The notes: generated by a model not told the origin, from the sequence alone. A DNA stretch of 46,385 nt from Mangrovimonas sp. ST2L15 (GCF_001280515.1 NZ_LBIQ01000029.1:1-46385), one strand, 5' to 3'; positions 34,207-43,751 are shown, counted from the stretch's first letter. Numbers and translations are program-made.

Positions 34207-36309
34207 ATGTCTAGCAATCTTCAAACACCTATAGATTACTTAAAAGGCGTTGGCCCCAACCGAGCTGAATTGCTTCGTAAGGAATTAGGCATCCACACCT
34301 ATCAAGATTTAATCAATCTATTCCCAAATAGATATTTGGACCGCACCCAATATTATAAAATTGGTCAATTACAAAGAAACAACTCTGAAGTACAGGTTAT
34401 TGGAAAAATCATAGGATTCAAGGAAGTAGCTCAAAAAAGGGGAAAGCGCTTAGTTGCCACTTTCCAAGATGACACAGGAACCATGGAATTGGTCTGGTTT
34501 AGAGGACAAAAATGGATTAGAGACAGCCTTAAAACCAACCAAGCTTATGTCATTTTTGGAAAAACCAACTGGTACAACGGCATTTTTAGCATGCCCCACC
34601 CAGATTTGGAACTACTTACAGATCATGGGAAAAGCTTAAAATCTGCAATGCAACCGATTTATCCATCGACTGAAAAGCTTTCCAACAAGGGAATCACAAA
34701 CAAGGTCATGACAGGAATCATGCAAAACTTATTCTTGGAAACCAACGGGAAATTCCAAGAAACCCTTTCTGAGGATATTTTAAAAGATTTAAACTTAATC
34801 TCCAAAAAAGAGGCCTTATTCAATATCCATTTTCCAAAGACTCAAGAGCTTTTAGCTAAGGCGCAATTTCGATTAAAATTTGAAGAATTATTTTACATCC
34901 AACTACAACTTATTCTAAAAAATCTCATTCATAAATCAAAAATCAAAGGCTTTACATTTGAAAAAGTAGACACCTATTTCAACACCTTTTTTAAGGAGCA
35001 TTTACCCTTTAATTTAACGCAAGCCCAGAAGCGAGTCATCAAAGAAATTAGAGCTGATTTAGGGAGCAACGCCCAAATGAACCGACTTCTTCAAGGAGAT
35101 GTTGGTTCCGGCAAGACCATTGTAGCGTTCATGTCAATGCTCATCGCACTTGACAACGGTTTCCAAGCCTGTTTAATGGCTCCGACTGAAATTTTGTCAG
35201 TCCAGCACTTTAATGGATTAAGTGAATTATGCAACTCATTGAATATCAGCATAAAAATACTCACAGGATCAAGTAATACTTTAGAAAGAAGAGAGATCCA
35301 TGAATCTTTGGAAAATGGGGAATTACAGATCCTAATTGGCACCCATGCCCTACTGGAAGACAAGGTGAAATTTAAAAATTTAGGACTGGCCATTATAGAT
35401 GAACAACACCGATTTGGAGTCGCACAAAGAAGTAAACTTTGGAAAAAAAATCACATTCCCCCACATATTTTAGTGATGACTGCTACTCCAATTCCAAGAA
35501 CCTTGGCCATGTCCATTTATGGTGATTTAGACATCTCGGTAATTGACGAACTTCCACCGGGAAGGCAACCCATAAAAACCGTTCATCGGTATGACAACAA
35601 TCGGTTAAAGGTATTTAAGTTTATTCGGGATGAAATAACCAAAGGAAGACAAATCTATGTAGTTTACCCCTTGATTCAAGAAAGTGAAAAAATGGACTAT
35701 AAGGATCTCATGGACGGTTATGAAAGTATCGCCCGTGACTTCCCTGCTCCACAATACCAAATCTCTATTGTTCACGGTCAAATGAAACCTGCCGATAAAG
35801 ATTATGAAATGCAGCGATTCGCAAAAGGAGAAACGCAAATTATGGTGGCTACTACTGTTATTGAAGTTGGCGTCAATGTGCCCAATGCGACTGTTATGGT
35901 TATTGAAAGTGCCGAACGTTTTGGTCTGTCGCAATTACACCAATTACGGGGACGCGTGGGTAGAGGTGGCGAACAGAGTTATTGCATTCTAATTACCTCA
36001 CATAAATTATCGAATGAAAGCAAAATAAGATTGGAAACCATGACCAAAACAAATGATGGCTTTGAAATCGCCGAGGTGGATTTAAAATTGCGAGGACCAG
36101 GCGACATCATGGGAACCCAACAAAGCGGCGTTTTAAACCTGAAAATAGCCAATATCGTCAAAGATAAAGACATATTACAATCGGCGCGCTATTACGCTAA
36201 AAAGGTGCTTAAAGACGATCCCGCACTCTCACAAATAAAAAATACCAATATTTTAAGAACCTACCAGCAACTTAGTAAGTTTAAAAACATTTGGAACTAT
36301 ATTAGTTAA
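34207..36309 (+). CDS. recG: ATP-dependent DNA helicase RecG
   Basis: A 700-residue superfamily 2 helicase that remodels replication forks and Holliday junctions. The N-terminal wedge domain (about 1-230) begins with a helix-hairpin-helix-like LKGVGPNRAELLRKELGI and an OB fold. Helicase motifs: Walker A GDVGSGKT (about 297-304), motif Ia MAPTEIL, motif II DEQHRFG, motif III MTATPIPRT, motif V TVIEVGVNVPNA, motif VI QLRGRVGRG. The C-terminal TRG-like part carries the LRGPGDIMGTQQSG motif, diagnostic of RecG. The following gene starts 36 nt later with its own promoter. Confidence 0.97.
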   Translation: MSSNLQTPIDYLKGVGPNRAELLRKELGIHTYQDLINLFPNRYLDRTQYYKIGQLQRNNSEVQVIGKIIGFKEVAQKRGKRLVATFQDDTGTMELVWFRGQKWIRDSLKTNQAYVIFGKTNWYNGIFSMPHPDLELLTDHGKSLKSAMQPIYPSTEKLSNKGITNKVMTGIMQNLFLETNGKFQETLSEDILKDLNLISKKEALFNIHFPKTQELLAKAQFRLKFEELFYIQLQLILKNLIHKSKIKGFTFEKVDTYFNTFFKEHLPFNLTQAQKRVIKEIRADLGSNAQMNRLLQGDVGSGKTIVAFMSMLIALDNGFQACLMAPTEILSVQHFNGLSELCNSLNISIKILTGSSNTLERREIHESLENGELQILIGTHALLEDKVKFKNLGLAIIDEQHRFGVAQRSKLWKKNHIPPHILVMTATPIPRTLAMSIYGDLDISVIDELPPGRQPIKTVHRYDNNRLKVFKFIRDEITKGRQIYVVYPLIQESEKMDYKDLMDGYESIARDFPAPQYQISIVHGQMKPADKDYEMQRFAKGETQIMVATTVIEVGVNVPNATVMVIESAERFGLSQLHQLRGRVGRGGEQSYCILITSHKLSNESKIRLETMTKTNDGFEIAEVDLKLRGPGDIMGTQQSGVLNLKIANIVKDKDILQSARYYAKKVLKDDPALSQIKNTNILRTYQQLSKFKNIWNYIS

Positions 36310-36319
36310 GCAAAACAAT

Positions 36320-36327
36320 TACCTTTG
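36320..36327 (+). promoter_or_regulatory. -7 element TACCTTTG of the SMP-30 gene
   Basis: An exact TAnnTTTG match 18 nt before ATG 36346. The in-frame TTG at 36325 is the end of this box and cannot be the start codon. Confidence 0.65.
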
Positions 36328-36345
36328 AAGCATAATACTCTTACC

Positions 36346-37347
36346 ATGTCTATGAAACACCTTTCTGCTGCATTACTTATATTTTTTGGTGCATTTGTTA
36401 CAAGCTGCAAATCCGATACAAAATCGGAGAAACATACCGAAGCCATAACCGAAAAGACTATTGAAAAGCAAGCTGCTTTAGAACTTGAAATAGCTGCCAA
36501 TTTAGGAGAAGGCGCCTTTTGGAACTATAAAAGCAATGAACTTTACTGGATAGACATCGAGGATAAAAAATTGCATATCTACAACCCTAAGACAAAAGAG
36601 GATAGAGTATTTAATACACCTTCCAGAATCGGGACCGTGGTTCCGAAAAACGCCAAGGAAGCTGTTATAGCACTTGAAGACGGCATCTATATCATCAATA
36701 CACAAACAGGAGATCTAAAACTTCTTTCAGACATCGAACACGATCTTACTCAAAATCGCTTTAACGATGGAAAATGTGACCCTTCTGGACGTTTTTGGGT
36801 AGGCTCACTTAATTTGAAAGAAGATGCGGCATCGGCCAACTTATATATGATAGATACCAAAGGACAGACCACTTTAAAAATTGACAGTGTCACTATCTCA
36901 AATGGCATTGTTTGGACAAAAGACAAGAAGACCATGTATTACATTGATACCCCAACAGGAAAAATTATGGGGTATGATTACGACAACAAAACAGGTGATA
37001 TTACCAACGGACGTGTAGCAGTAACTGTAAGTGACACTATTGGTTACCCTGATGGGATGACTATAGATGAAAATGACAACCTTTGGGTAGGCTTATGGAA
37101 CGGACATGCAGTTGGCCATTTTGATCCCAAATCTGGGAAATTACTGGATAAAATCCAGGTACCTGTTCAAAATGTGACTTCCTGTGCTTTTGGAGGTGAA
37201 AATCTTGACACACTTTACATCACAACCGCCAGTAGAGGCATCAGCGAAGAAGATAAAAAACTATATCCTTTATCAGGATCTGTATTTAAAGCTGTTCCAG
37301 GTGTTAAAGGCGTTAAGGGATCATTCTTTGGTAATCAATACGACTAA
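36346..37347 (+). CDS. SMP-30/gluconolactonase-family lipoprotein
   Basis: A 333-residue lipoprotein: MSMKHLSAALLIFFGAFVTSC with lipobox VTSC (Cys21), then a Lys/Glu-rich linker and a six-bladed beta-propeller of the SMP-30/gluconolactonase/LRE type. Calcium/active-site features: LGEGAFWNYKSNELYWIDIE, NRFNDGKCDPSGRFWVG, SNGIVWTKDKKTMYYIDT, YPDGMTIDENDNLWVG. It probably hydrolyses a sugar lactone in the periplasm, but the substrate is open. ATG 36346 or 36352 are both possible; earlier starts are excluded by the promoter. Its stop overlaps the convergent murA stop by 4 nt. Confidence 0.9.
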   Translation: MSMKHLSAALLIFFGAFVTSCKSDTKSEKHTEAITEKTIEKQAALELEIAANLGEGAFWNYKSNELYWIDIEDKKLHIYNPKTKEDRVFNTPSRIGTVVPKNAKEAVIALEDGIYIINTQTGDLKLLSDIEHDLTQNRFNDGKCDPSGRFWVGSLNLKEDAASANLYMIDTKGQTTLKIDSVTISNGIVWTKDKKTMYYIDTPTGKIMGYDYDNKTGDITNGRVAVTVSDTIGYPDGMTIDENDNLWVGLWNGHAVGHFDPKSGKLLDKIQVPVQNVTSCAFGGENLDTLYITTASRGISEEDKKLYPLSGSVFKAVPGVKGVKGSFFGNQYD

Positions 37348-38651
37348 ACGCGCTCTATTTTAGCTCCGATAGCTCTTAAACGCTCGTCAATATTTTCATA
37401 TCCACGATCAATTTGCTCGATGTTATGAATCGTGGAAGTTCCCTTGGCTGATAAAGCCGCAATAAGCAACGAAACACCCGCTCTAATATCAGGAGAGGTC
37501 ATAGTAGTCGCCTTCAAGGTCGACTTAAAGTCATGCCCTATAACTGTAGCTCTATGCGGGTCACAAAGAATAATTTTAGCCCCCATATCAATAAGCTTAT
37601 CCACAAAGAACAAGCGACTTTCAAACATTTTTTGATGTACTAAAACACTTCCTCTCGCTTGAGTTGCTACCACCAAAATAATACTCAATAAATCCGGAGT
37701 AAATCCTGGCCACGGTGCATCGGCAATAGTAAGTATAGAACCATCTATAAAACTTTGAATTTCATAGCCATCGGTATGAGCCGGAATATGGATGTCTTCC
37801 CCTTGTTTTTCAACTGTTATACCTAATTTTCTAAACACATTTGGAATCAAACCCAAATCATCCCAACTCACATTCTTGATAGTGAGTTCGCTTTTAGTCA
37901 TTGCAGCCAATCCAATCCAACTTCCTATCTCAATCATATCTGGAAGCATTCTATGCTCTGTGCCACCCAATTGATCTACACCTTCTATAATCAGCAAATT
38001 AGAGCCAATTCCAGAAATCTTAGCCCCCATTCTATTAAGCATCTTACAAAGTTGTTGCAAATACGGCTCACAAGCAGCATTATAGATTGTTGTAGTTCCT
38101 TCAGCCAAAACAGCAGCCATAACAATATTGGCTGTTCCTGTTACAGAAGCTTCATCAAGCAACATATAGGTTCCTTTCAACTTATCTGCTTCTACCCCAT
38201 AAAAATGGTCTTCTCTATTATATCGAAATGAAGCCCCTAATTTGATAAACCCTTCAAAGTGGGTATCCAAGCGACGTCTACCAATTTTATCACCACCTGG
38301 CTTTGGGATATAACCTTTTCCGAAGCGAGCCAACAGTGGCCCAACAATCATAATAGACCCTCTTAAACCTCGTCCGTCTTCTTTAAACTCAGCCGATTCA
38401 AGATAATCTAAATTCAAATCATCCGCCTGGAAGGAATAGGTACCGTGTTCTAATTTTTCAATTTTCACTCCTAGTTTACCTAGAAGGGAAATCAACTTAT
38501 TTACATCTACAATATCAGGAATATTGCCAATAGTTACTTTTTCGGGAGTTAACAATACGGCGCATAAAATTTGAAGCGCTTCGTTCTTTGCTCCTTGGGG
38601 TTGGATGCTTCCCTTTAATTGGTGGCCTCCCTCAATTATAAATGTTTTCAT
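37344..38651 (-). CDS. murA: UDP-N-acetylglucosamine 1-carboxyvinyltransferase with Asp at the catalytic-Cys position
   Basis: The first committed enzyme of peptidoglycan synthesis, transferring enolpyruvate from PEP to UDP-GlcNAc. Its 435 residues and motifs (GAKNEALQILCA, DLRGSIM-like GLRGSIMIVGPLLA, DGSILTIADAPWPGFTPDLLS) are standard. The catalytic loop reads PKPGGDKIGRRRLDTH: Asp121 stands where E. coli has Cys115. This natural Cys-to-Asp change keeps activity but is known to prevent covalent inhibition by fosfomycin. It lies 6 nt downstream of the DUF4290 gene and is probably cotranscribed with it. Confidence 0.96.
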   Translation of the reverse strand: MKTFIIEGGHQLKGSIQPQGAKNEALQILCAVLLTPEKVTIGNIPDIVDVNKLISLLGKLGVKIEKLEHGTYSFQADDLNLDYLESAEFKEDGRGLRGSIMIVGPLLARFGKGYIPKPGGDKIGRRRLDTHFEGFIKLGASFRYNREDHFYGVEADKLKGTYMLLDEASVTGTANIVMAAVLAEGTTTIYNAACEPYLQQLCKMLNRMGAKISGIGSNLLIIEGVDQLGGTEHRMLPDMIEIGSWIGLAAMTKSELTIKNVSWDDLGLIPNVFRKLGITVEKQGEDIHIPAHTDGYEIQSFIDGSILTIADAPWPGFTPDLLSIILVVATQARGSVLVHQKMFESRLFFVDKLIDMGAKIILCDPHRATVIGHDFKSTLKATTMTSPDIRAGVSLLIAALSAKGTSTIHNIEQIDRGYENIDERLRAIGAKIERV

Positions 38652-38657
38652 GAAGTT

Positions 38658-39302
38658 TTAGTAGCGTTTGCGGTTTCTATTTTTCTTATGAGCTCCTCCT
38701 TTTTTGTTGCTGGTAAATTTCTTTTTGGCAGTATTTCTCATGAGACTTGAAGAATCTGACAAGTCTTCATCTGCGTTAAAAAGATTAATTTTACCTCCAG
38801 AAAGTTCTCTTAAGTGCTCAAAAATCACATCATCTTCAACCGTATCTTTGTTCCAATTCAGGAAACATTTTTTCATATGGTTGGCAATAGTATAAATTAG
38901 AGCGTCTTTAAGATCGCCATCTTCCCAGGTACAAGCCACATCTATCATCGTTTTGATATTATTACCATAAAAACGATACTTGGGATGATTTTGCGGGTAA
39001 TGCAAAGGGTTTGGGCGCTCTTCAAGGGCTTCCTTAGAAGGTTTGTCATAAGGGGAATCAACATCCAAATCAAAATTGGACATAATAAAAAGTTGATCCC
39101 ATAATTTATGTTGAAAATCAGGCACATCACGTAAATGGGGCTGTAAATTACCCATAACATCAATGATAGCCTTAGCTACTTTATTTCTTTCTTCCTTGGT
39201 TTCTTGTGATTGGGCATATTGAACCATTTTCTGAATATGACGACCATATTCTGGTATGATTAAATGCTCACGTTCCGAATTATATTCTAAATAATCAGTC
39301 AA
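38658..39302 (-). CDS. DUF4290 family protein
   Basis: A 214-residue protein of the Bacteroidota-specific DUF4290 family, commonly encoded just upstream of murA. It starts MTDYLEYNSEREHLIIPEYGRHIQKMVQYA, is rich in helix (ERNKVAKAIIDVMGNLQP, FQHKLWDQLFIMS), contains the conserved RPNPLHYPQNHPKYRFYGNNIK segment, and ends in a strongly basic tail (KKGGAHKKNRNRKRY) that may bind nucleic acid or ribosomes. Cytoplasmic, function unknown. It is separated from murA by 6 nt and from the DUF493 gene by about 64 nt on the same strand. Confidence 0.9.
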   Translation of the reverse strand: MTDYLEYNSEREHLIIPEYGRHIQKMVQYAQSQETKEERNKVAKAIIDVMGNLQPHLRDVPDFQHKLWDQLFIMSNFDLDVDSPYDKPSKEALEERPNPLHYPQNHPKYRFYGNNIKTMIDVACTWEDGDLKDALIYTIANHMKKCFLNWNKDTVEDDVIFEHLRELSGGKINLFNADEDLSDSSSLMRNTAKKKFTSNKKGGAHKKNRNRKRY

Positions 39303-39366
39303 AATGTATTTGTGAAATTATAGTTTACACTGAAGTGTCTTCTTAGTGCAAAATACAAAAATAATA

Positions 39367-39657
39367 TTAAAGGCTAATGACTCCTTCTACTTTTTCCCCA
39401 ACCTCCTGATATTTTTCAATAACGTGCTCAGGACTATGCATTAACACATTAATGGAGACACTGGTATATTTTCCTGTTTTAGATTCTTTAGTCTCAATGA
39501 CCGCTCCCATGTTATCAAAAATCACCTCTATCTCTCCAATTTTTTTTAAATCTGAAGGCACAATAAATTTATACAGGTATTCTGCCGGCCAATTAGCAGA
39601 CTCATATAATTGGGTCTTTAATTTTTCGTAAAACTCTTTTGATTTATCTTTGTCCAT
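39367..39657 (-). CDS. DUF493 family (YbeD-like) protein
   Basis: A small 96-residue alpha-beta protein of the DUF493/YbeD family (MDKDKSKEFYEKLKTQLYE ... YLYKFIVPSD ... GKYTSVSINVLMHSPEHVIEKYQEV). YbeD-type proteins fold like the regulatory domains of amino-acid enzymes; their role is not established. The start at ATG 39657 is chosen because the next in-frame start upstream (TTG 39678) lies inside the -7 promoter box. Its promoter is divergent from the AAA ATPase gene. Confidence 0.88.
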   Translation of the reverse strand: MDKDKSKEFYEKLKTQLYESANWPAEYLYKFIVPSDLKKIGEIEVIFDNMGAVIETKESKTGKYTSVSINVLMHSPEHVIEKYQEVGEKVEGVISL

Positions 39658-39675
39658 AATCTTAAACTTCTCAAG

Positions 39676-39683
39676 CAAAGGTA
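39676..39683 (-). promoter_or_regulatory. -7 element TACCTTTG of the DUF493 gene
   Basis: On the minus strand this is an exact TAnnTTTG match. Transcription would start near 39670, about 12 nt before ATG 39657. No -33 TTG found. Confidence 0.6.
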
Positions 39684-39747
39684 AGCTTTCCTTGATATTT
39701 TTTATTTAATAATTTATTACGATTTTTACTTCTAAAACCTTGCCAAT

Positions 39748-40284
39748 TTGAAATTGAAGAAAATTGTCATCACCGGAGGACCTGGAACTGGAAAAACTTC
39801 TCTAATTAACGAACTGGAAAAAAGAGGCTATCCCTGCTTGGAAGAAGTTTCTAGACAAGTCATACTGAATGCAAGAAAAGATGGTGTAGACCAGCTATTC
39901 CTAACAGAACCACTTCTTTTTAGCGAAAGGTTGATAGAAGGCAGAAAAAAGCAATTTCAGGAAGCCGAAACGCATGGAGCTCCAGTAGTATTCATCGACC
40001 GTGGCATTCCCGACGTTTTGGCATATATGGATTATGCCAAAGAGACCTATCCAAGTTATTTTATTCAGGCTTGTGAAATAATGCAATATGATAAGGTATT
40101 TGTTTTGGCGCCATGGGAATCCATTTATCTAAGCGACAACGAGCGTTATGAAAGTTTTGAGCAAGCAGTTGAAATACACGATTATTTAGAAGCCACCTAT
40201 CAGCGGTTTGGTTACGATTTAGAAAATATTCCTTTTGATACCATTGAGAAAAGAGCAGATTACCTCATTTCACTATTAATGTAA
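39748..40284 (+). CDS. AAA-family ATPase of the AAA_28/Ttd14-like group
   Basis: A 178-residue P-loop ATPase. Walker A GGPGTGKT at residues 10-17; the Walker-B-like VVFIDRGIPDVLAY near 92-105; the conserved EEVSRQVI and LSDNERYESFEQAVEIHDYLEATYQRFGY segments are typical of the AAA_28 family (NadR/Ttd14-related nucleotide kinases). It may be a small-molecule kinase; the substrate is unknown. It starts with TTG 39748 (MKLKKIVITGG); no ATG suits. The stop lies 2 nt before the recQ start, so it is the first gene of a three-gene operon with recQ and fmt. Confidence 0.85.
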   Translation: MKLKKIVITGGPGTGKTSLINELEKRGYPCLEEVSRQVILNARKDGVDQLFLTEPLLFSERLIEGRKKQFQEAETHGAPVVFIDRGIPDVLAYMDYAKETYPSYFIQACEIMQYDKVFVLAPWESIYLSDNERYESFEQAVEIHDYLEATYQRFGYDLENIPFDTIEKRADYLISLLM

Positions 40285-40286
40285 TC

Positions 40287-42188
40287 ATGAGATTGCAGGC
40301 CATTGACATATTAGAACAATATTGGAATTACACATCCTTTAAACCCCTTCAAAAAGAAATCATTGATGCCGTTTTGGAACATGAAGATGTGTTTGGACTG
40401 CTGCCTACAGGTGGTGGGAAATCCCTCTGTTTTCAAGTACCAGCAATGATTCAAGATGGTATTTGCATTGTTGTTTCCCCTCTTATTGCTCTCATGAAAG
40501 ACCAAGTTAGATCCCTAAACCAAAAAGGAATTAAAGCGCTATGCTTGAGCAGTGGGATCTCCTATAGTGATTTGGATGCCCTTTTAGACAATTGCATTTA
40601 CGGAAATTATAAATTCCTTTATCTCTCACCTGAAAGATTACAACAGGAATTGGTACAGGATCGCATCAAACAGATGCCGGTCAACCTTATAGCTGTCGAT
40701 GAAGCGCACTGTATTTCTCAATGGGGAAATGACTTTAGGCCAGCTTATAAAAATATTCAAGTTTTAAGACAACTTATCCCACATGTTAACTGCATCGCAT
40801 TAACAGCTTCAGCTAATGAAGAAGTGGTGGAAGACGTTATTTCTGAATTGGACTTGTTTCAGCCAAAAATTTTCAAACAGTCCTTTGAAAGAACAAATTT
40901 GGCCTACATGGCCTATAATGTGGAGGATAAGAACTATATGTTGGAATCCATTTTAAAAAAATACTCAGCTTCAACCATAGTTTACGTCAGAAACCGGAAA
41001 TCAACTATTGAAATTTCAAACCAACTAAATAGCAAAGGCATCTCCGCAACCTTTTATCATGGCGGACTACCGACTAAAGAAAAAGACCAGCGTCAAAACG
41101 ACTGGATGACCAATCAAAAACAGGTGATGGTGGCTACAAATGCCTTTGGTATGGGAATAGACAAACCCGATGTCAAAACAGTGATTCACATGAACCTTCC
41201 CGAGAGTCTGGAAACCTATTTTCAAGAGGCAGGAAGAGCTGGAAGAAATGGAGAAAAAGCATTTGCTGTCGTTTTAAAAAACAACAACGACATCCCTTTA
41301 TTAAAGAAGCAATTTTTAAGTACGCTGCCTACTGTTGATGACATTAAGCTTATTTACAGAAAACTCAATAACTACTTCCAAATCCCCTATGGTGAAGGAG
41401 AACAAAGCACATTTGAATTGAATTTCAACCAATTCTGCCACACCTACCAACTCAATGGTATTTTAGCTTACAATGCCCTACAGCTTTTGGATAGAACGAG
41501 CATCATAAGTTTATCAAGAGAGTTCAGTAATAAAACCAAGATACAGTTTCTTGTGAGCAACGAAGTTCTTTTTCCATACATGGATCGACACCCCGATTTG
41601 GGAATCCCGGTCAAAACCATTTTAAGGACTTATGGTGGTATTTTTGAACAAGAAACCAAAATCAACACCTTAAAACTGGCTGAAAAAGCATCTATTGGTG
41701 AGAATAGATTTATTGAAATTTTGAAAAAACTGGAAGTTGATGGTATTATTTCACTTCAACTCAAATCAACAGACATACAAGTTACTTTTATTCAACCAAG
41801 GGAGGACGATAAGACTATCAACCGCATCATACCTATCATTCAACAACAAAATGACCTAAAGAATAAGCAAGTGAATGATATGATTTCATACATCGAAAAT
41901 GATGAACTTTGCAAAAGCATCCAATTGCTATCCTATTTTGGCGAAGAGAACCTAAATGCTTGTGGTATTTGTTCGGTATGTATCAAAAAGAGCTCTAAGC
42001 CTTCTATTTCTTTGGAGGAAGTCAACGAGGCTATTTTAGCTTATTTGGGAAAAAGAGATGCCAATTCAAGAGAATTACTATTAAAAATTCCTTTTCAGGA
42101 GAAAGAACTTAAACAGTCCTTGAAAGCTCTTTTGGAACAAGGACTAATTACCATTACAATTAAAAACACCTATAAATTAAATCAATGA
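40287..42188 (+). CDS. recQ: RecQ-family ATP-dependent DNA helicase
   Basis: A 633-residue SF2 helicase: Walker A LLPTGGGKSLCFQ (about 38-50), motif Ia SPLIALMKDQV, motif II DEAHC (about 137), motif III ALTASA, motif V ATNAFGMGIDKPDVK, motif VI QEAGRAGRNG. The RecQ C-terminal zinc-binding site (CKSIQLLSYFGE ... CGICSVC, about 542-567) and a winged-helix-like end are present; no HRDC domain. It unwinds recombination and fork intermediates. It overlaps fmt by 4 nt (ATGA) and follows the AAA ATPase by 2 nt. Confidence 0.96.
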   Translation: MRLQAIDILEQYWNYTSFKPLQKEIIDAVLEHEDVFGLLPTGGGKSLCFQVPAMIQDGICIVVSPLIALMKDQVRSLNQKGIKALCLSSGISYSDLDALLDNCIYGNYKFLYLSPERLQQELVQDRIKQMPVNLIAVDEAHCISQWGNDFRPAYKNIQVLRQLIPHVNCIALTASANEEVVEDVISELDLFQPKIFKQSFERTNLAYMAYNVEDKNYMLESILKKYSASTIVYVRNRKSTIEISNQLNSKGISATFYHGGLPTKEKDQRQNDWMTNQKQVMVATNAFGMGIDKPDVKTVIHMNLPESLETYFQEAGRAGRNGEKAFAVVLKNNNDIPLLKKQFLSTLPTVDDIKLIYRKLNNYFQIPYGEGEQSTFELNFNQFCHTYQLNGILAYNALQLLDRTSIISLSREFSNKTKIQFLVSNEVLFPYMDRHPDLGIPVKTILRTYGGIFEQETKINTLKLAEKASIGENRFIEILKKLEVDGIISLQLKSTDIQVTFIQPREDDKTINRIIPIIQQQNDLKNKQVNDMISYIENDELCKSIQLLSYFGEENLNACGICSVCIKKSSKPSISLEEVNEAILAYLGKRDANSRELLLKIPFQEKELKQSLKALLEQGLITITIKNTYKLNQ

Positions 42189-43135
42189 AAAGAGATTTGA
42201 AAATCGTCTTCATGGGAACTCCAGATTTTGCTGTTGCCACTTTAAAAAGTTTGATAGAGCATCAATATAATGTGGTAGGAGTTATTACTGCTCCCGACAA
42301 ACCAGCAGGAAGAGGAAGAAAAATTCAAGAAAGTGCAGTAAAGACCTATGCAGCGAGTCAAGGCCTTCACATCATGCAACCGACCAATCTTAAAAGCGAA
42401 GCATTTTTGGAAGAATTGAAGAGCCTTAATGCCAATCTCCAGATCGTTGTTGCCTTTAGGATGCTACCAGAATTAGTTTGGAAGATGCCAGAATACGGAA
42501 CCTTCAATTTGCACGCCTCCCTACTCCCTAATTACAGAGGAGCAGCTCCTATTAATTGGGCCATCATTAATGGAGAAACAAAAACAGGGGTCTCCACTTT
42601 CTTTATTGATGAAAAAATTGATACAGGTGAAGTCATCCTTCAAAAAGAAGTCGAGATAAACAAAACTATGAATGCAGGAGATTTGCATGACCAATTGATG
42701 GACGTAGGGAGCGGTTTGGTTATTGAAACTGTAGAGCTTATTGAATTAGGCCCTGTAAGCACCAAACCACAACCAGAAGGATTACCAACAAAAACTGCCT
42801 ATAAGCTAAATAGAGACAATTGCAAGATTAATTGGCATAATTCCCTAGATCAAATTTATAACCACATAAGAGGCCTTAGCCCTTACCCAGCAGCATGGAC
42901 ATCTATTGAAAATGGAGAAGAGCTTTTGGAAGCCAAGATCTACAAGTCAGAAAAAATTGAGGAGAACCACCAATATCCTATCGGAACAATCCTTTCCACC
43001 AAGAAAGAATTAAAAGTAGCTGTTAGAGAAGGTTATATAAATATTTTAGATATCAAGCTTCCAGGAAAGAAAAAAATGGATATCAAATCATTGTTAAACG
43101 GTTATTCCTTTTCTGAAAATTCAAAAGCGCTCTAA
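42185..43135 (+). CDS. fmt: Methionyl-tRNA formyltransferase
   Basis: A 316-residue enzyme that formylates initiator Met-tRNA using 10-formyltetrahydrofolate. The catalytic triad is visible: N108 and H110 in TFNLHASLLPNYRGAAPINW, and an Asp in STFFIDEKIDTGEVIL. The substrate loop PAGRGRKIQESAVK and the C-terminal OB-fold part (GLSPYPAAWTSIENGEELL) match the family. Standard length. Third gene of the AAA-recQ-fmt operon by an ATGA overlap. It has no terminator before the 190-nt gap to HU. Confidence 0.97.
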   Translation: MKRDLKIVFMGTPDFAVATLKSLIEHQYNVVGVITAPDKPAGRGRKIQESAVKTYAASQGLHIMQPTNLKSEAFLEELKSLNANLQIVVAFRMLPELVWKMPEYGTFNLHASLLPNYRGAAPINWAIINGETKTGVSTFFIDEKIDTGEVILQKEVEINKTMNAGDLHDQLMDVGSGLVIETVELIELGPVSTKPQPEGLPTKTAYKLNRDNCKINWHNSLDQIYNHIRGLSPYPAAWTSIENGEELLEAKIYKSEKIEENHQYPIGTILSTKKELKVAVREGYINILDIKLPGKKKMDIKSLLNGYSFSENSKAL

Positions 43136-43239
43136 TCCCTTGATTTTATTGATATCGCAAAAAACACTATAAAAAACACGCCCTTTATTAACAAATGGGT
43201 GAAGTTATTAACAATAACACGCATTTCCCTTGCTATTAC

Positions 43240-43269
43240 TTGCTTAGTAGCAATATCCGTATAAATTTG
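43240..43269 (+). promoter_or_regulatory. Strong promoter TTG-N19-TAAATTTG for the HU gene
   Basis: The -33 TTG is at 43240-43242 and the -7 TAAATTTG at 43262-43269. It implies a leader of about 55 nt, AT-rich and A-rich just before ATG 43330, as usual for highly expressed genes of this group. Confidence 0.75.
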
Positions 43270-43329
43270 TATAGGATTTAACTAAAAAAATGTTTAACCA
43301 ACAATTTATTAATAATTAAATTTAAAATT

Positions 43330-43602
43330 ATGAACAAATCAGATTTAATCGATGCTATGGCAGAACATGCAGGAATTACTAAAGCCGCTGCTAAAAAAGC
43401 CTTAGAGTGCATGTTAATTGAAATTGAAGGAGCTTTACAAAAAGGTAACAGAGTTTCTTTAGTTGGTTTTGGTTCTTGGTCAGTTTCTAAAAGATCTGCA
43501 AGAGAAGGAAGAAACCCTCAAACAGGAAAAACTATTAAGATCAAAGCTAAAAATGTAGTTAAGTTTAAAGCAGGTGCTGATTTATCTAATGCGATAAACT
43601 AA
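43330..43602 (+). CDS. HU-family DNA-binding protein
   Basis: A 90-residue histone-like protein that bends and compacts DNA as a homodimer. It has the helical body MNKSDLIDAMAEHAGITKAAAKKALECML and the conserved DNA-binding arm GFGSWSVSKRSAREGRNPQTGKTIKIKA. It is nearly the exact length of HU. Strong promoter, long leader and clean terminator indicate a highly expressed single gene. Confidence 0.96.
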   Translation: MNKSDLIDAMAEHAGITKAAAKKALECMLIEIEGALQKGNRVSLVGFGSWSVSKRSAREGRNPQTGKTIKIKAKNVVKFKAGADLSNAIN

Positions 43603-43642
43603 ATTACTGAATAGTAAGCGAATAAAAATTTATTTATATTCT

Positions 43643-43670
43643 AAAGCCTTCCGTTTCTGGAAGGCTTTTT
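43643..43670 (+). terminator. Intrinsic terminator after the HU gene
   Basis: AAAGCCTTCC pairs with GGAAGGCTTT across a 6-nt loop, followed by T5. Confidence 0.92.
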
Positions 43671-43751
43671 CTTTGTAAAGTCACAAACAGTGGGGAATTG
43701 TTTGATTTATTCAAAAATTTTATTAGCTTTAATATATAATCCTCATCCGTT

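Noticed and set aside
35605-35934. 109-codon minus-strand frame inside recG
   Set aside because: Antisense shadow of recG helicase motifs; no start context or family signal.
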